The notes under the pieces are model-generated. The model searched no databases. It saw nothing but the letters and a program-made list of their open reading frames with translations, and had not been told where the DNA came from. Position numbers and translations under genes: made by a program. A stretch of 64,000 bases of DNA. Origin: Candidatus Caccalectryoclostridium excrementigallinarum. Its GTDB lineage: Bacteria > Bacillota > Clostridia > Christensenellales > UBA3700. The DNA lies in contig DVNJ01000001.1 of assembly GCA_018714485.1 (NCBI GenBank), forward strand, positions 1 through 64,000. The letters run 5' to 3'. Of the stretch, positions 8,452-17,210 are shown piece by piece (position 1 is the first letter of the stretch; each line of letters opens with the position of its first letter).

Positions 8452-9252
8452 TCAACTCCAATTGCTCAGCTTATGCAAAAGCCTGTTATAAAAATTCTGC
8501 TTGCTGAATCTGATAAATTCCGCGTATCTCTCCGCCTTGCTTATTTGCAGCTCCGCGCCGCTTATCCCGCTCTTGACTATGCTCCCGTCAACGACCAAGT
8601 TCAGCCCTTCGCTCGCGCTTTTGAGCGTTATCGCGCTGCCGCTCCCGACCACGATCGGACAGGAATGCAGCGAATGCGGGCAGATGGCGTTGACGATGAA
8701 CGCCTCTATCTCGGGACTGAGAACGGGACCGTTGCAAGCGAGCGAATATGCCGTTGAGCCGGTGGGCGTGCTGACGAGGACTCCGTCCGCGCGCACGTTG
8801 TCGGCGAGAGTTTTGTCTATCTCGACTGTTATTTCCGCAACGCGGCATAACGTCCCCGTCAAAGCCGCCTCATTGAGGGCGAAAAAGCTCTCCGCGCCGC
8901 ATTTTATCTCGAGCATGAGGCGCTTTTCGGTGAAATAATCGCCGCTTATCAGCTTTTTTGCGGCTTGCGCAACGTCTTTGCAGTCCACTTCCGTCAAAAA
9001 TCCGACCTTTCCCAAGTTCACGCCCAAGATGGGAATGCCCTTTTCGGCGCAGACGCCGACCGCGCGCAACATCGTCCCGTCTCCGCCGAAAGCGATGACG
9101 GCGTCGGGGACAAAGGGACAGCTGTCGAGAGAAAAGATCTCCTTGTCGCACAAAAAATATTCCGTTCCCGCCTCTTTGAGGACGCGGCAAAGCTCGATGG
9201 CGAAGCTGCCGTGTACGTCCTTATGGGGATTGCTGTATATACCCAATTTCAT
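8452..9252 (-). CDS. nadK: NAD kinase
   Basis: A 266-aa enzyme that phosphorylates NAD to NADP in the cytosol. GGDGT at residues 56-60 holds the catalytic Asp, and NEAAL plus the glycine-rich PTGSTAYSLA near 160 form the NAD site. It heads the nadK-argR-recN-spoIVB unit and has its own promoter in the 38-bp gap after tlyA. The ATG at 9252 has no Shine-Dalgarno and lies 9 nt from the -10 box, so the mRNA may have almost no leader. Confidence 0.95.
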   Translation of the reverse strand: MKLGIYSNPHKDVHGSFAIELCRVLKEAGTEYFLCDKEIFSLDSCPFVPDAVIAFGGDGTMLRAVGVCAEKGIPILGVNLGKVGFLTEVDCKDVAQAAKKLISGDYFTEKRLMLEIKCGAESFFALNEAALTGTLCRVAEITVEIDKTLADNVRADGVLVSTPTGSTAYSLACNGPVLSPEIEAFIVNAICPHSLHSCPIVVGSGSAITLKSASEGLNLVVDGSIVKSGISGAELQISKAERYAEFIRFSKQNFYNRLLHKLSNWS

Positions 9253-9261
9253 AGCGTGAAT

Positions 9262-9290
9262 ATTATACTATAAAATTTGTAATTATACAA
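9262..9290 (-). promoter_or_regulatory. Sigma-A-type promoter of nadK-argR-recN-spoIVB
   Basis: TTGTAT (9290-9285), 17 nt, TATAAT (9267-9262). Only 9 nt separate the -10 box from the nadK ATG, so a start at the usual distance leaves a leader of roughly 0-4 nt. Confidence 0.7.
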
Positions 9291-10007
9291 TCACTTTTTG
9301 CTTAAAAGTATTAAAAATTCAATATTTTTATTTTGCCTTTGCGGCGCCGACGTAAGGTCGCGTTCGACAAGATCGAGCGCTTTGGCGCTATTGCGTATTT
9401 TTTCGATGCTTTTCTCCCGCTCTTTGGCGTTTGTGACGATCCCGCTCTTGCCAAGAGCCTTTTTTCCCGCTTCGAACTGCGGCTTGATGAGCGCGATGAT
9501 ATAGCCCGAACTTTTCAAAATTTCCTTCGCCGCGGGGAGAATGAGCGTGAGCGAGATAAAGCTCACGTCGATGACGACGAGGTCGCATTCTTCGCCTATG
9601 TCCTCTCTTTTGAGATAGCGCGCGTTGGTCTTGTCTTTGACGACGACGCGCTCGTCCGCCGTCAATTCGGGCGGCAGAGCGCACTCCCCCACGTCCACGG
9701 CGTAAACTTTTTTCGCGCCGTTTTTGATGAGGCATGAGGTGAATCCGCCGTTGGAGGCGCCGAGGTCGGCGCAGACCATGTCTTTCACGGAAAAGTCAAA
9801 ATCTTTCAACGCCTTGGCGAGCTTTTCTCCGCCGAAAGAGGCATATTCGGGCAGTTTTTCCAATTCTATGAGGTCGCCCGCCTTAACTTCGAAGGCGGCT
9901 TTGAGCCTTATTTCCCCGCCCACTCTGACTTCGCCGCGCTCGATGAGCTTGACGGCTTTACTGCGCGAGAGCGCGAATTTTTCCGCAACGGCGAGATCAA
10001 GCCTCAT
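9291..10007 (-). CDS. tlyA: TlyA-family RNA 2'-O-methyltransferase
   Basis: A 238-aa protein with an N-terminal S4 RNA-binding domain (about 1-60) and an FtsJ-like methyltransferase domain. The SAM motif ADLGASNGGFT spans 80-90, the catalytic Asp segment is VVIDVSFIS, and LIKPQFE carries the active-site Lys. Relatives methylate 16S and 23S rRNA; the older name haemolysin is misleading. The ATG at 10007 overlaps the dxs stop as ATGA, which rules out a longer start. The dxs-tlyA-nadK-argR-recN order matches Clostridia and Bacilli. Confidence 0.93.
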   Translation of the reverse strand: MRLDLAVAEKFALSRSKAVKLIERGEVRVGGEIRLKAAFEVKAGDLIELEKLPEYASFGGEKLAKALKDFDFSVKDMVCADLGASNGGFTSCLIKNGAKKVYAVDVGECALPPELTADERVVVKDKTNARYLKREDIGEECDLVVIDVSFISLTLILPAAKEILKSSGYIIALIKPQFEAGKKALGKSGIVTNAKEREKSIEKIRNSAKALDLVERDLTSAPQRQNKNIEFLILLSKK

Positions 10008-11701
10008 TTTTTCTTCAAGTTGTCGATGTCTTCGGAAAGCGCTTCTTCCGTAAAGCCGCAAAGCTCCATCAGGCGCGAGAGCGTGGCGTGTGTGAGCTTG
10101 CTCTCATCGACGGCTTTGCAGATCATCTCGGGGACGCGCATGCCCTTTGACAGATAATATTCCGCAACGCCGCTCCCGAATCCGCCCGAGAGCACGTTGT
10201 CTTCGAGCGTTATTATCTTTTTATCCCTGATCTTGTTCAAGATCTCTTCGTCCATGGGTCTGACAAAGCGGGCGTTGACGATGTCGAATCCGCCTCTTTT
10301 CTCGTGCAGGCTCATCGCCAAGTCGTTCATGACCGCGCCGCAGGCGAGCACGACGACGTCTTCGCCGTCCTTTTTCAGCCATTCCCAGCGCGAAAGCTCG
10401 ATTTTTTCGTGAGTGGAATATTTATGCACGGGCACATATTTGGGGTATCTGATCGCGAGAGGATGCTCAAATCCTGCCGACCATTCCAAAACGGCGTCCA
10501 ATTCTTCGAGATCTTTGGGCGAAAAGATGGTCATTTCCTTCATCGTCCTCAGATAAGAAAGGTCGTAAACGCCCTGGTGCGTCTCCCCGTCGCCGCCGAC
10601 AAAACCCGCCCTGTCTATGCAGAGAGTGACGGCGCAGTCGTTGAGGCAGATGTCGTGAATGAGCTGATCGTACGCCCTTTGCAGGAATGAAGAATAGACG
10701 GCGACGTAAGGCTTCGCTCCGCTCACCGCCATGCCGCTCGCCATGCAGAGCGCATGCTCTTCGGCAATGCCCACGTCCACGAACTGCGACGCAAGCTCGT
10801 CGCGCACGACGCTCAGACCCGTGCCGTCCGCCATGGCGGCGGTTATGGCAAAGATACGCCCGTCTTTTTTGGCGAGTTGAAGCAGTTTTTTGCCCATGCG
10901 CGAGCCGAAGGAATCGCCCGCGGCTTTCGCGGGAGAATAGCTGTGATATTTGTCCGGATATTTCTCCGCCTCGGCATAGCCCTTGCCCTTTTGCGTATGC
11001 ACGTTGATGATGATACTGTTCTTGCTGTCGCGCGCATAGGTGAACGCCTTGATGAGATCTTCGAGGTTATGCCCGTCCACCGAGCCGTAATATTTTATGC
11101 CGTATTCCCTGAACGGCTGGCGCACGGAATCCAGATCGCGCAGATATTCGGCAACGCTGCCCACGTTTTTGGAGATGGACATATCGTTGTTGTTGATGAC
11201 GGCGATGAACTTCTTGCCGATCGTCTTGACGTCGTTGAACGCCTCATAGATAAGCCCGCCCGTCATGGCGCCGTCGCCGATGAGCGCAACGATCTGCGCG
11301 CCGTCATGCCCGTAACGCAGCATGCCGCAGGCAAGCGAGGCGGACGTCGAGGAATGCCCCGTGTCGGCGGCGTCGTAAATGCTCTCCTGCCGCTTGGGAA
11401 AACCGGCTATCCCTCCGTATGAACGCAGAGAGGCAAAATTATCCTTTCTGCCCGTCAAGATCTTATGCGCATAGCATTGATGACCCACGTCTAAGATCAG
11501 CCTGTCCTTGGAAAAATCGAAAACGTAATGGAGCGCAACGGTCAATTCCACGACTCCGAGATTGGAGGAAAGATGTCCGCCCTTTTCGAGCACGACGTCT
11601 AATATGAGTTCGCGTATTTCCGCCGAAAGCCGTTCAAGCTCGGAAAGATCGAACGACTTGATGTCTTTCGGGGAATTGACGTTATTTAGCAGCTTACTCA
11701 T
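10004..11701 (-). CDS. dxs: 1-deoxy-D-xylulose-5-phosphate synthase, short-loop form
   Basis: This thiamine-diphosphate enzyme condenses pyruvate and glyceraldehyde 3-phosphate, the first step of the MEP isoprenoid pathway. GDGAMTGG (142-149) binds the cofactor and Mg, and GIAEEHA near 312 holds the catalytic Glu. At 565 aa it is some 55-65 residues shorter than Escherichia coli or Bacillus Dxs. Most of the loss lies between SISKNVG and YYGSVDGH (about residues 175-205), the mobile loop of other Dxs structures. Active-site motifs are intact, so it is probably active. It overlaps its neighbours by ATGA on both sides. Confidence 0.95.
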   Translation of the reverse strand: MSKLLNNVNSPKDIKSFDLSELERLSAEIRELILDVVLEKGGHLSSNLGVVELTVALHYVFDFSKDRLILDVGHQCYAHKILTGRKDNFASLRSYGGIAGFPKRQESIYDAADTGHSSTSASLACGMLRYGHDGAQIVALIGDGAMTGGLIYEAFNDVKTIGKKFIAVINNNDMSISKNVGSVAEYLRDLDSVRQPFREYGIKYYGSVDGHNLEDLIKAFTYARDSKNSIIINVHTQKGKGYAEAEKYPDKYHSYSPAKAAGDSFGSRMGKKLLQLAKKDGRIFAITAAMADGTGLSVVRDELASQFVDVGIAEEHALCMASGMAVSGAKPYVAVYSSFLQRAYDQLIHDICLNDCAVTLCIDRAGFVGGDGETHQGVYDLSYLRTMKEMTIFSPKDLEELDAVLEWSAGFEHPLAIRYPKYVPVHKYSTHEKIELSRWEWLKKDGEDVVVLACGAVMNDLAMSLHEKRGGFDIVNARFVRPMDEEILNKIRDKKIITLEDNVLSGGFGSGVAEYYLSKGMRVPEMICKAVDESKLTHATLSRLMELCGFTEEALSEDIDNLKKK

Positions 11702-12279
11702 CTATTTTTATCCTTTTTATTCCTTGGCGTATATATGTAAGACAGCAGCGTCGCCGCCGCAGCTATGTATTTATCCGCATTTTTCACGGCTTTCCCTTTC
11801 AGAAAAGCCTTTCCGCCCACCGTGAGCGCCGCGACCGCCGCCGAAGTCAGCGTGGGAAGCCAGCCCGCCCCCGCTCCGCTCCGAACGGAAAGCCCCGCCG
11901 CTATCGCCGCGCCGCAGGCGCCGCTCAGCACGCCGCAGATGTCGCCGATGACGTCTGCGCAGACGTTGTTGACCTTTTCGGCGTTGCGCATCATCCTCAT
12001 TGCTATTTTAGCACGCTTTGCATGAGATTGCAAAAGTTTTTTCACCCGCGCCCGATCGCATGAGGTTATCGCAACGCCCACGCCGTCGAAGATCACCGCC
12101 GTGACCACGAGCAATCCGAGCAGTACGAGCGAAAGGATGATGCCCGTATGCGTGATGACGGTTTGCGCAAGAGCGCCCGACGCCAGCGAGAGCGCGAAGG
12201 TTATCGGCGTGATCTTCGCCGTCCAGATGGAAGAGCGCGAAGTTTCTCTCTTTATTCTCTCCGCTCCGTCTTTTTGCAT
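11698..12279 (-). CDS. Small membrane protein of unknown function
   Basis: A 193-aa protein not assigned with confidence. Hydrophobic segments lie at about 24-43, 46-73, 114-133 and 140-160, with a basic helix between them (78-101) and a Lys-rich C-terminus. The IFDGVGVAITSCD stretch vaguely recalls CNNM/CorB-type membrane domains, but this is only an impression. Its ATGA overlap with dxs and its place after ispA suggest co-expression with isoprenoid genes. In other Clostridia this slot often holds a different small membrane protein. Confidence 0.75.
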   Translation of the reverse strand: MQKDGAERIKRETSRSSIWTAKITPITFALSLASGALAQTVITHTGIILSLVLLGLLVVTAVIFDGVGVAITSCDRARVKKLLQSHAKRAKIAMRMMRNAEKVNNVCADVIGDICGVLSGACGAAIAAGLSVRSGAGAGWLPTLTSAAVAALTVGGKAFLKGKAVKNADKYIAAAATLLSYIYTPRNKKDKNR

Positions 12280-12317
12280 ATATCTATTATATTTGTGCGA
12301 TATATGCGATTATAACA

Positions 12318-13169
12318 TCACTTCACTCTTTTGATCAACTCGTCGGCGAGAGAGATGAGTTTTTCCGCTCTCTCTCCGTAAGGCAAAAGGGCGCTTTTGC
12401 AATTTTCATTCAATTCCTCTGCGCGCGCTTTTGCCCCTTCGACGCCCAAAAGCGACACATAAGTCACTTTTCCGTTCTTAGCATCCTGCCCCGCGGATTT
12501 CCCGAGTACGCTCTCGTCCGCAAGCGCATCCAAAAGATCGTCGACTATCTGAAAAACTTTTCCCAGCTCTTCGGCATAGTTCTCAAGGCTGTGGCAAAGC
12601 TTCTCGTCCGCTCCCGCGTCGATGGCTCCGCCCACGAGCGCGGCGCGAAAGAGCGCCGAAGTTTTCAGGGAGTTTATCTTGTCAAGCCATGCCGCTCCGT
12701 CCACGCCCGCGCCGCCGCTGTTGGCGAGGTCGAGGCATTGCCCTCCGACCATGCCGCGCATGCCGCTCTCTCTTGCGATATATCTTGCCGCTCTGCCCTC
12801 GACATGCTCGAACGCCATATTGAGCAGGGCGTCGCCCGCGAGGACCGCCGTCCCTTCGCCGAAAGCCTTATGAACAGTGGGTCTGCCGCGGCGCAGATCG
12901 TCGTCGTCCATGCAGGGCAGATCGTCGTGAATGAGCGAATAATTGTGAATAAACTCGACCGCGAGCGCAACGCTGTCCGCGTCTTCCGCCCTTCCGCCCG
13001 CTATTTCCGCGCCCATATAGGCGAGCGCGGGGCGCACGCGTTTTCCGCCCGCGCAGACCGCGTAGACGACCGCGTCCCAGACGGGCGAGAGCTTGACGGG
13101 ATAATCCTCGAGCGTTTTTGCGAGCAGCTTTTCAAAGCGCTCCTTGTATGAGGCGAGATCAGTTTTCAC
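12318..13169 (-). CDS. ispA: Farnesyl/geranyl diphosphate synthase
   Basis: A 283-aa class I trans-prenyltransferase that extends DMAPP with IPP to farnesyl diphosphate for undecaprenyl and quinone synthesis. GGKRVRP (41-47) binds IPP, the first Asp-rich motif DDLPCMDDDDLRRG spans 82-95, and the second, QIVDDLLD, lies near 208. The start is GTG at 13169, with AGAGG 9 nt upstream and an 11-nt overlap with xseB. It sits in the usual xseA-xseB-ispA-dxs order. Confidence 0.94.
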   Translation of the reverse strand: MKTDLASYKERFEKLLAKTLEDYPVKLSPVWDAVVYAVCAGGKRVRPALAYMGAEIAGGRAEDADSVALAVEFIHNYSLIHDDLPCMDDDDLRRGRPTVHKAFGEGTAVLAGDALLNMAFEHVEGRAARYIARESGMRGMVGGQCLDLANSGGAGVDGAAWLDKINSLKTSALFRAALVGGAIDAGADEKLCHSLENYAEELGKVFQIVDDLLDALADESVLGKSAGQDAKNGKVTYVSLLGVEGAKARAEELNENCKSALLPYGERAEKLISLADELIKRVK

Positions 13170-13377
13170 CGTTTGTGTCCTCTTTTACGCGCAATTTGTC
13201 GAGTTGAAGCGTGAGTTCGCTGACCTTTCCGCTGCTCTCTTCGAGCTTTTTCATGCATTCGCCGGCGATGCTCACGCCGCGATCGAACAGTTTCAAACCC
13301 TCGTCGAGAGAAGTGTCCTTACTGTCCATCTTCTCGACTATCTCTTCGAGTTTTTTCAGATTTTCTTCAAACGTCAT
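13159..13377 (-). CDS. xseB: Exodeoxyribonuclease VII small subunit
   Basis: A 72-aa helical, acidic protein (TFEENLKKLEEIVEKMDS at the N-terminus) typical of XseB, which binds in several copies to XseA to form the single-strand exonuclease VII. It overlaps both xseA and ispA, so stoichiometry may be set by coupled translation. Confidence 0.93.
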   Translation of the reverse strand: MTFEENLKKLEEIVEKMDSKDTSLDEGLKLFDRGVSIAGECMKKLEESSGKVSELTLQLDKLRVKEDTNGEN

Positions 13378-14551
13378 TTTTCACCTCACGGATCTCGGCT
13401 GCGGCTTGTCCGTCCGCGCCCCTTATGTTTATTATATCTCCCGCCGACAACTCGGCGACACCGCGCAGCTGCTTTTCGCCCTTATGCAAAATGAAATAGC
13501 CTTTGCTCAGCATATTGCGCGGATCGAGCATTTTGAGCTTTATGACGGCGTTCTCGAGCCTGCCGCGCGAACCGTCGCAGAGAGCGCGCGCGGAATAACT
13601 CATCTTCGCTCCCAACGCGAAGATCTCTCCCCTTGCCGAGGCGATGCGCTCTTTCGAGACGGACGACATGCGCATACATACCTCTTGAAGCCGCATACGC
13701 CTTTCGCTTATCTTGTCGAAAAGCGCGCGGCGCCCACGGTCGATCATATCCTCGATATATGCGATGAGCTGCCCCACGTCAAAGGCGAGAAGGTTTCCCG
13801 CCGCGGTGGGCGTGGGCACGCGCTTGTCCGCGACCATGTCGCAGAGCGTAAAATCCGTTTCATGCCCGACGGCGGATATTATCGGCGTTTTTGCCGCATA
13901 TATGGTCTTTACGAGCTTTTCGTCGTTGAACGGCATCAGCTCTTCCATCGAGCCGCCGCCGCGCGCAATGACGATGACATCGTATTCCGCCTTGTCCGCC
14001 GCAGCGATCGCCGCGCAAAGCTTGCCAGCGGCTTCAACGCCCTGAACGGGCGTATCCAAAATGTCGATGTCGGTATAATTATTGACCGCCCGCACCGTGG
14101 TTATGATGTCGCGCTTGACCGCTCCCGCGGCGGAAGTCACCACGCAGACGCGCTTGGGGAATTGCGGCACGGGCTTTTTGTGTCCCTCGTCGAAATAGCC
14201 CTCTTCTCGCAGCCTGTTTTTCAGCTGTTCGAGCCTTATCGCCAACGCGCCCTCGCCGAGCGGCTTGATCGAACGCACGTTGAAAGAGAGCTTCCCCATC
14301 TTGTCCCAATAGCTCACGCTGCCGAAAGCTATGACCGCTTCGCCGTTTTTCGGGATATATGTTTTTGCGCCGAACGCCGCGCAGTTTATCTTGCCGTTTT
14401 CGTCTTTGAGATCGAAAAAGACGTTTGAGGCTCTTTGACTCAAACCGCTCACCTCGCCGCAGACGCAGATGTCGTGCAGCATCTCTTCGGCGTTGAAAAT
14501 AGCCTTTATATAGCCGTTGAGCTGGGTGACGCTTAAAACGTTTTGCATCAT
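13367..14551 (-). CDS. xseA: Exodeoxyribonuclease VII large subunit
   Basis: A 394-aa nuclease subunit that degrades single-stranded DNA from either end. An N-terminal OB-fold (about 1-100, with ICVCGEVSGL and VFFDLKDENG) precedes the catalytic domain with VVTSAAGAVKRDI, ARGGGSMEEL and ISAVGHETDFTL. The ATG at 14551 overlaps the folD stop as ATGA. A longer reading extends antisense-like into folD and is not supported. Confidence 0.94.
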   Translation of the reverse strand: MMQNVLSVTQLNGYIKAIFNAEEMLHDICVCGEVSGLSQRASNVFFDLKDENGKINCAAFGAKTYIPKNGEAVIAFGSVSYWDKMGKLSFNVRSIKPLGEGALAIRLEQLKNRLREEGYFDEGHKKPVPQFPKRVCVVTSAAGAVKRDIITTVRAVNNYTDIDILDTPVQGVEAAGKLCAAIAAADKAEYDVIVIARGGGSMEELMPFNDEKLVKTIYAAKTPIISAVGHETDFTLCDMVADKRVPTPTAAGNLLAFDVGQLIAYIEDMIDRGRRALFDKISERRMRLQEVCMRMSSVSKERIASARGEIFALGAKMSYSARALCDGSRGRLENAVIKLKMLDPRNMLSKGYFILHKGEKQLRGVAELSAGDIINIRGADGQAAAEIREVKNDV

Positions 14552-15393
14552 GAAAGCCTGTTTTGCGCTGCGCTCAAGGTGTTGGCAAGCAGCATGGTTA
14601 TCGTCATGGGACCGACGCCCCCGGGAACGGGAGTGATATATGAGCACTTGGGCGCGACTTGGTCGAAATCCACGTCGCCGACGAGCTTTCCGTCCACTCT
14701 GTTGATGCCTACGTCGATGACGATCGCTCCTTCTTTCACCATGTCGCCTTTGAGGAATTTCGCCCTGCCGATCGCCACGACGATTATGTCTGCGTTTTTC
14801 GTATAAGACGCGAGATCTTTCGTCTTGCTGTGGCAGACGGTGACCGTGCAGTCGGCGTTGATGAGCAGCATCGCCATGGGCTTGCCCACCGTGTTGCTCC
14901 TGCCGATGACGACCGCGTTTTTGCCTTTAAGCTCAACTCCCGTCGAGGCAAGCAGATACATTATCCCCAGCGGCGTGCAAGAGACGGTGTTGGGTCTGTT
15001 CATCGACAAAAGTCCCGTATTCGTCGGCGAAAAGCCGTCGACGTCCTTACTGTCGGGAATGAGCGAAAGCAGGTATTTTTCGTCGTAACCCTTGGGCAGA
15101 GGCAGCTGCACGAGTATGCCGTCCACGCCGTCGTCCGCGGCGAGGTCTTTTATCGTTTGCGCGATCTCTTCCTGCGGCGTTCCGTTTTCGTATTTTTTGC
15201 ATATCGAGCGGAAGCCGACCTCGGCGCAGCCCTTTATCTTGTTGTTCACATAGGTATGCGAGGCGGGATCGTCACCGACGATCAAGACCGCCAACGCGGG
15301 CACTCTGCCAAATTTCTCGGCAAAAAGTTTTGTCTTTTGCGCAAGTTGCGCCCTGATATCCGCCGAAACGGCTTTTCCGCTGATAAGTTCCAT
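14548..15393 (-). CDS. folD: Methylene-THF dehydrogenase / methenyl-THF cyclohydrolase
   Basis: A 281-aa bifunctional enzyme of one-carbon metabolism. YVNNKIKGC carries the catalytic Lys, VQLPLPKG the substrate loop, GRSNTVGKPMA (near 160) the NADP site and TPVPGGVGPMT the C-terminal signature. The ATG at 15393 is chosen because AAGGAG lies 5-6 nt before it; the GTG six bases upstream would sit on the ribosome site. It starts 3 bp after nusB. Confidence 0.95.
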   Translation of the reverse strand: MELISGKAVSADIRAQLAQKTKLFAEKFGRVPALAVLIVGDDPASHTYVNNKIKGCAEVGFRSICKKYENGTPQEEIAQTIKDLAADDGVDGILVQLPLPKGYDEKYLLSLIPDSKDVDGFSPTNTGLLSMNRPNTVSCTPLGIMYLLASTGVELKGKNAVVIGRSNTVGKPMAMLLINADCTVTVCHSKTKDLASYTKNADIIVVAIGRAKFLKGDMVKEGAIVIDVGINRVDGKLVGDVDFDQVAPKCSYITPVPGGVGPMTITMLLANTLSAAQNRLS

Positions 15394-15395
15394 TT

Positions 15396-15803
15396 TCACT
15401 CCTTTTTTAACGATTTATATATGCCCGCGAGCACGCCGTTGACAAATGATGCGCTCTTTTCCGTGGAATAACTTTTGACCAATTCGAGCACTTCGCTCAC
15501 GGAAACGGGCATGGGAATATCGTCCATATATTTCATCTCGTATGCCGCAACGAGCAGCGCGGCGAGATCGGGCTTGAAAATACGCTCGGGGTTAAATCCC
15601 GTCGTATTGCTCGAAATAAGTAAAACAAGTTCGTCGTAATGATCCAAAACGCCGTTGTAAACTCTGTCCACATATTGCTTGTCCGCCGCGGTTATGCTCG
15701 GATCGGCGCAGACGAGATCGTAAGACACGTCGGCGCGTTCGCCGCGGAAAATATATTCGAAAACCAGCTTATAGGCGTAATCTCTGGCAGCTCTTCTGCT
15801 CAT
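15396..15803 (-). CDS. nusB: Transcription antitermination protein NusB
   Basis: A 135-aa all-helical RNA-binding protein that joins NusE (S10) on boxA RNA to prevent termination in rRNA operons. The N-terminus SRRAARDYAYKLVFEY and the C-terminal VNGVLAGIYKSL are typical. It lies in the conserved asp23-nusB-folD-xseA order. An intrinsic terminator ends only about 20 bp before its start, so expression appears to need read-through or an unseen promoter. Confidence 0.92.
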   Translation of the reverse strand: MSRRAARDYAYKLVFEYIFRGERADVSYDLVCADPSITAADKQYVDRVYNGVLDHYDELVLLISSNTTGFNPERIFKPDLAALLVAAYEMKYMDDIPMPVSVSEVLELVKSYSTEKSASFVNGVLAGIYKSLKKE

Positions 15804-15822
15804 CTTTGTTCCTCACAAGTAT

Positions 15823-15851
15823 AAAAAGCCCTCGCCGCCCGGGCGGCGAGG
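15823..15851 (-). terminator. GC-rich palindromic terminator between asp23 and nusB
   Basis: A perfect 22-bp palindrome (CCTCGCCGCCC and its complement, 15830-15851) is followed on the minus strand by GCTTTTTATA. As RNA the innermost pairs must open to form the loop. It ends the asp23 transcript or attenuates transcription into nusB. Confidence 0.75.
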
Positions 15852-15855
15852 TGAT

Positions 15856-16209
15856 TTAATCGTTAAAGACAACGCCCGCAACGAAGACGTTGACGGCTTT
15901 GACTTTATAGTAAGTGGAATTTTCCACCGCATGCTTGATCTTTTCCTGCATATCGCATACCACCTGCGGTATGACATATCCGTAAAAGACATTGACGGCA
16001 ATATCTATGGTCGCGGTATCGTCCGTAAGCGTAACGGAGATAGCGCTCGTCCTCTTTTTCCGCGACGGAGTAAACGCGGGACCGTTATAGCCCACTTCGT
16101 ATGACACGGAAGCCACGCCTTCCACCTGCGAAGCCACGCCGCACGCGATCGAAGATATGACGCCTTTGTAAGTATCTTTATTGGTCAGGTCCTGTTTGCT
16201 GCTACCCAT
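15856..16209 (-). CDS. Asp23/Gls24 family envelope-stress protein
   Basis: A 117-aa Asp23-domain protein (YqhY-like). TYKGVISSIACGVASQVEGV opens the domain, and VNVFYGYVIPQVVCDMQEKI and VKAVNVFVAGVVF close it. In Bacilli the yqhY gene also lies between the spoIIIA/acc region and nusB, and its loss disturbs fatty-acid synthesis control. Here accB and accC are not adjacent. GAGGT precedes the ATG. A TATAAT-like box is present upstream but no convincing -35. Confidence 0.9.
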   Translation of the reverse strand: MGSSKQDLTNKDTYKGVISSIACGVASQVEGVASVSYEVGYNGPAFTPSRKKRTSAISVTLTDDTATIDIAVNVFYGYVIPQVVCDMQEKIKHAVENSTYYKVKAVNVFVAGVVFND

Positions 16210-16299
16210 TTTACCTCTCTACGCATATTATAATTATAAATACGCGCCCTCGTTTGTATTATTCTAACACAAGGCAAAAGAAATTTCAACTGTTTGCGC

Positions 16300-16803
16300 T
16301 TATTCCTCGGTATAAGGTACGACCACGACCTGCGTCGCGTTATACTCCGTCTCTTGCAAGATGACAGACAATATAGCCGAGACCTGCTCGCTCGTCAATT
16401 CGCTCTCGGAGACGACGACGTTGATGTTGTCTTCGCTCATCGTGACCACGCTGTCTTCGAATCCCTGCGCCTTGATCAGTCCTTCGAGCACGAGTTCGCG
16501 TTCGATCATGTCGATGAGTTCGAGCTTTTTCTCGTTTGCCGAGGCGATCAACTCTTCGGTCGAAGTGTCGGAAGTCAGAATGGCTTCAAGCAGGGAAAAC
16601 TCTTCCGCTCTCGCGGTCTCGCGCTCTGCGCGGCAGGACGTGAAGAAGGTCTCCGAAGTCGTGACGACGTCCGTGCCGTCCGTGGGCGACGTGAGCTTGT
16701 CGTTGAGCACGAAATTGAGCGTTCCGGTCACGATCAACAGCGCCACCATTGTGCATAACACCAAAACCTTTTTGGCGTTTGCCGACAGTTTTTTTGCTTT
16801 CAT
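16300..16803 (-). CDS. spoIIIAH: Stage III sporulation protein AH
   Basis: A 167-aa single-pass protein: basic N-terminus, membrane segment about 12-33, and an extracytoplasmic domain rich in Glu and Ser. SpoIIIAH in the mother-cell membrane binds SpoIIQ of the forespore and builds the feeding-tube ring. The C-terminal ring-building fold is seen as the EKKLELIDMIERELVLEGLI and VVVSESELTSEQVSAIL segments. GGAGGT precedes the ATG. It is the last gene of the spoIIIA operon. Confidence 0.9.
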   Translation of the reverse strand: MKAKKLSANAKKVLVLCTMVALLIVTGTLNFVLNDKLTSPTDGTDVVTTSETFFTSCRAERETARAEEFSLLEAILTSDTSTEELIASANEKKLELIDMIERELVLEGLIKAQGFEDSVVTMSEDNINVVVSESELTSEQVSAILSVILQETEYNATQVVVVPYTEE

Positions 16804-16823
16804 ATTGCTACCTCCGTTGGGGT

Positions 16824-17210
16824 TTAATTTGTCTTGTAAACTTTTATCTTTCCGCCGTCCACGTCGAGAAGAGTCCTGATAACCTCGATTATCTTCAATT
16901 TAATCTTCATGTCTCCCGCGCCGCTCGCCGCGACGACCACGCCCTCCGCCTTCTCGTCTTCGCCGTAAGTTATCATCACGCTGCAATCTCCCACGCCGTC
17001 TATGCTTTCGAGAAGATATTCGAGCCGCTCTTCTTCGCTCTCTCCCTGCGTTGCGGAAAAGACGGGCGTTTGACTTTTCTCTTCCCGCTCTCCCACGGCG
17101 AGAAAGACGAGCACGCCGATGCAGATCGCGGCAAGGAGCAATATCAGTTCGATATGCTTCACGGTTTTGAGCTTATCCGTAAACGCCTTCAATTTGTTTC
17201 GCGCCGTCAT
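16824..17210 (-). CDS. spoIIIAG: Stage III sporulation protein AG
   Basis: A 128-aa protein with one membrane segment (about 21-40) and a short periplasmic-side domain ending in a Lys-rich tail. SpoIIIAG forms a large ring of the mother cell-forespore channel. It is shorter than the Bacillus protein (about 230 aa), as in some Clostridia. The ATG at 17210 has GGGAG 7 nt upstream and starts 38 nt inside spoIIIAF. Confidence 0.85.
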   Translation of the reverse strand: MTARNKLKAFTDKLKTVKHIELILLLAAICIGVLVFLAVGEREEKSQTPVFSATQGESEEERLEYLLESIDGVGDCSVMITYGEDEKAEGVVVAASGAGDMKIKLKIIEVIRTLLDVDGGKIKVYKTN

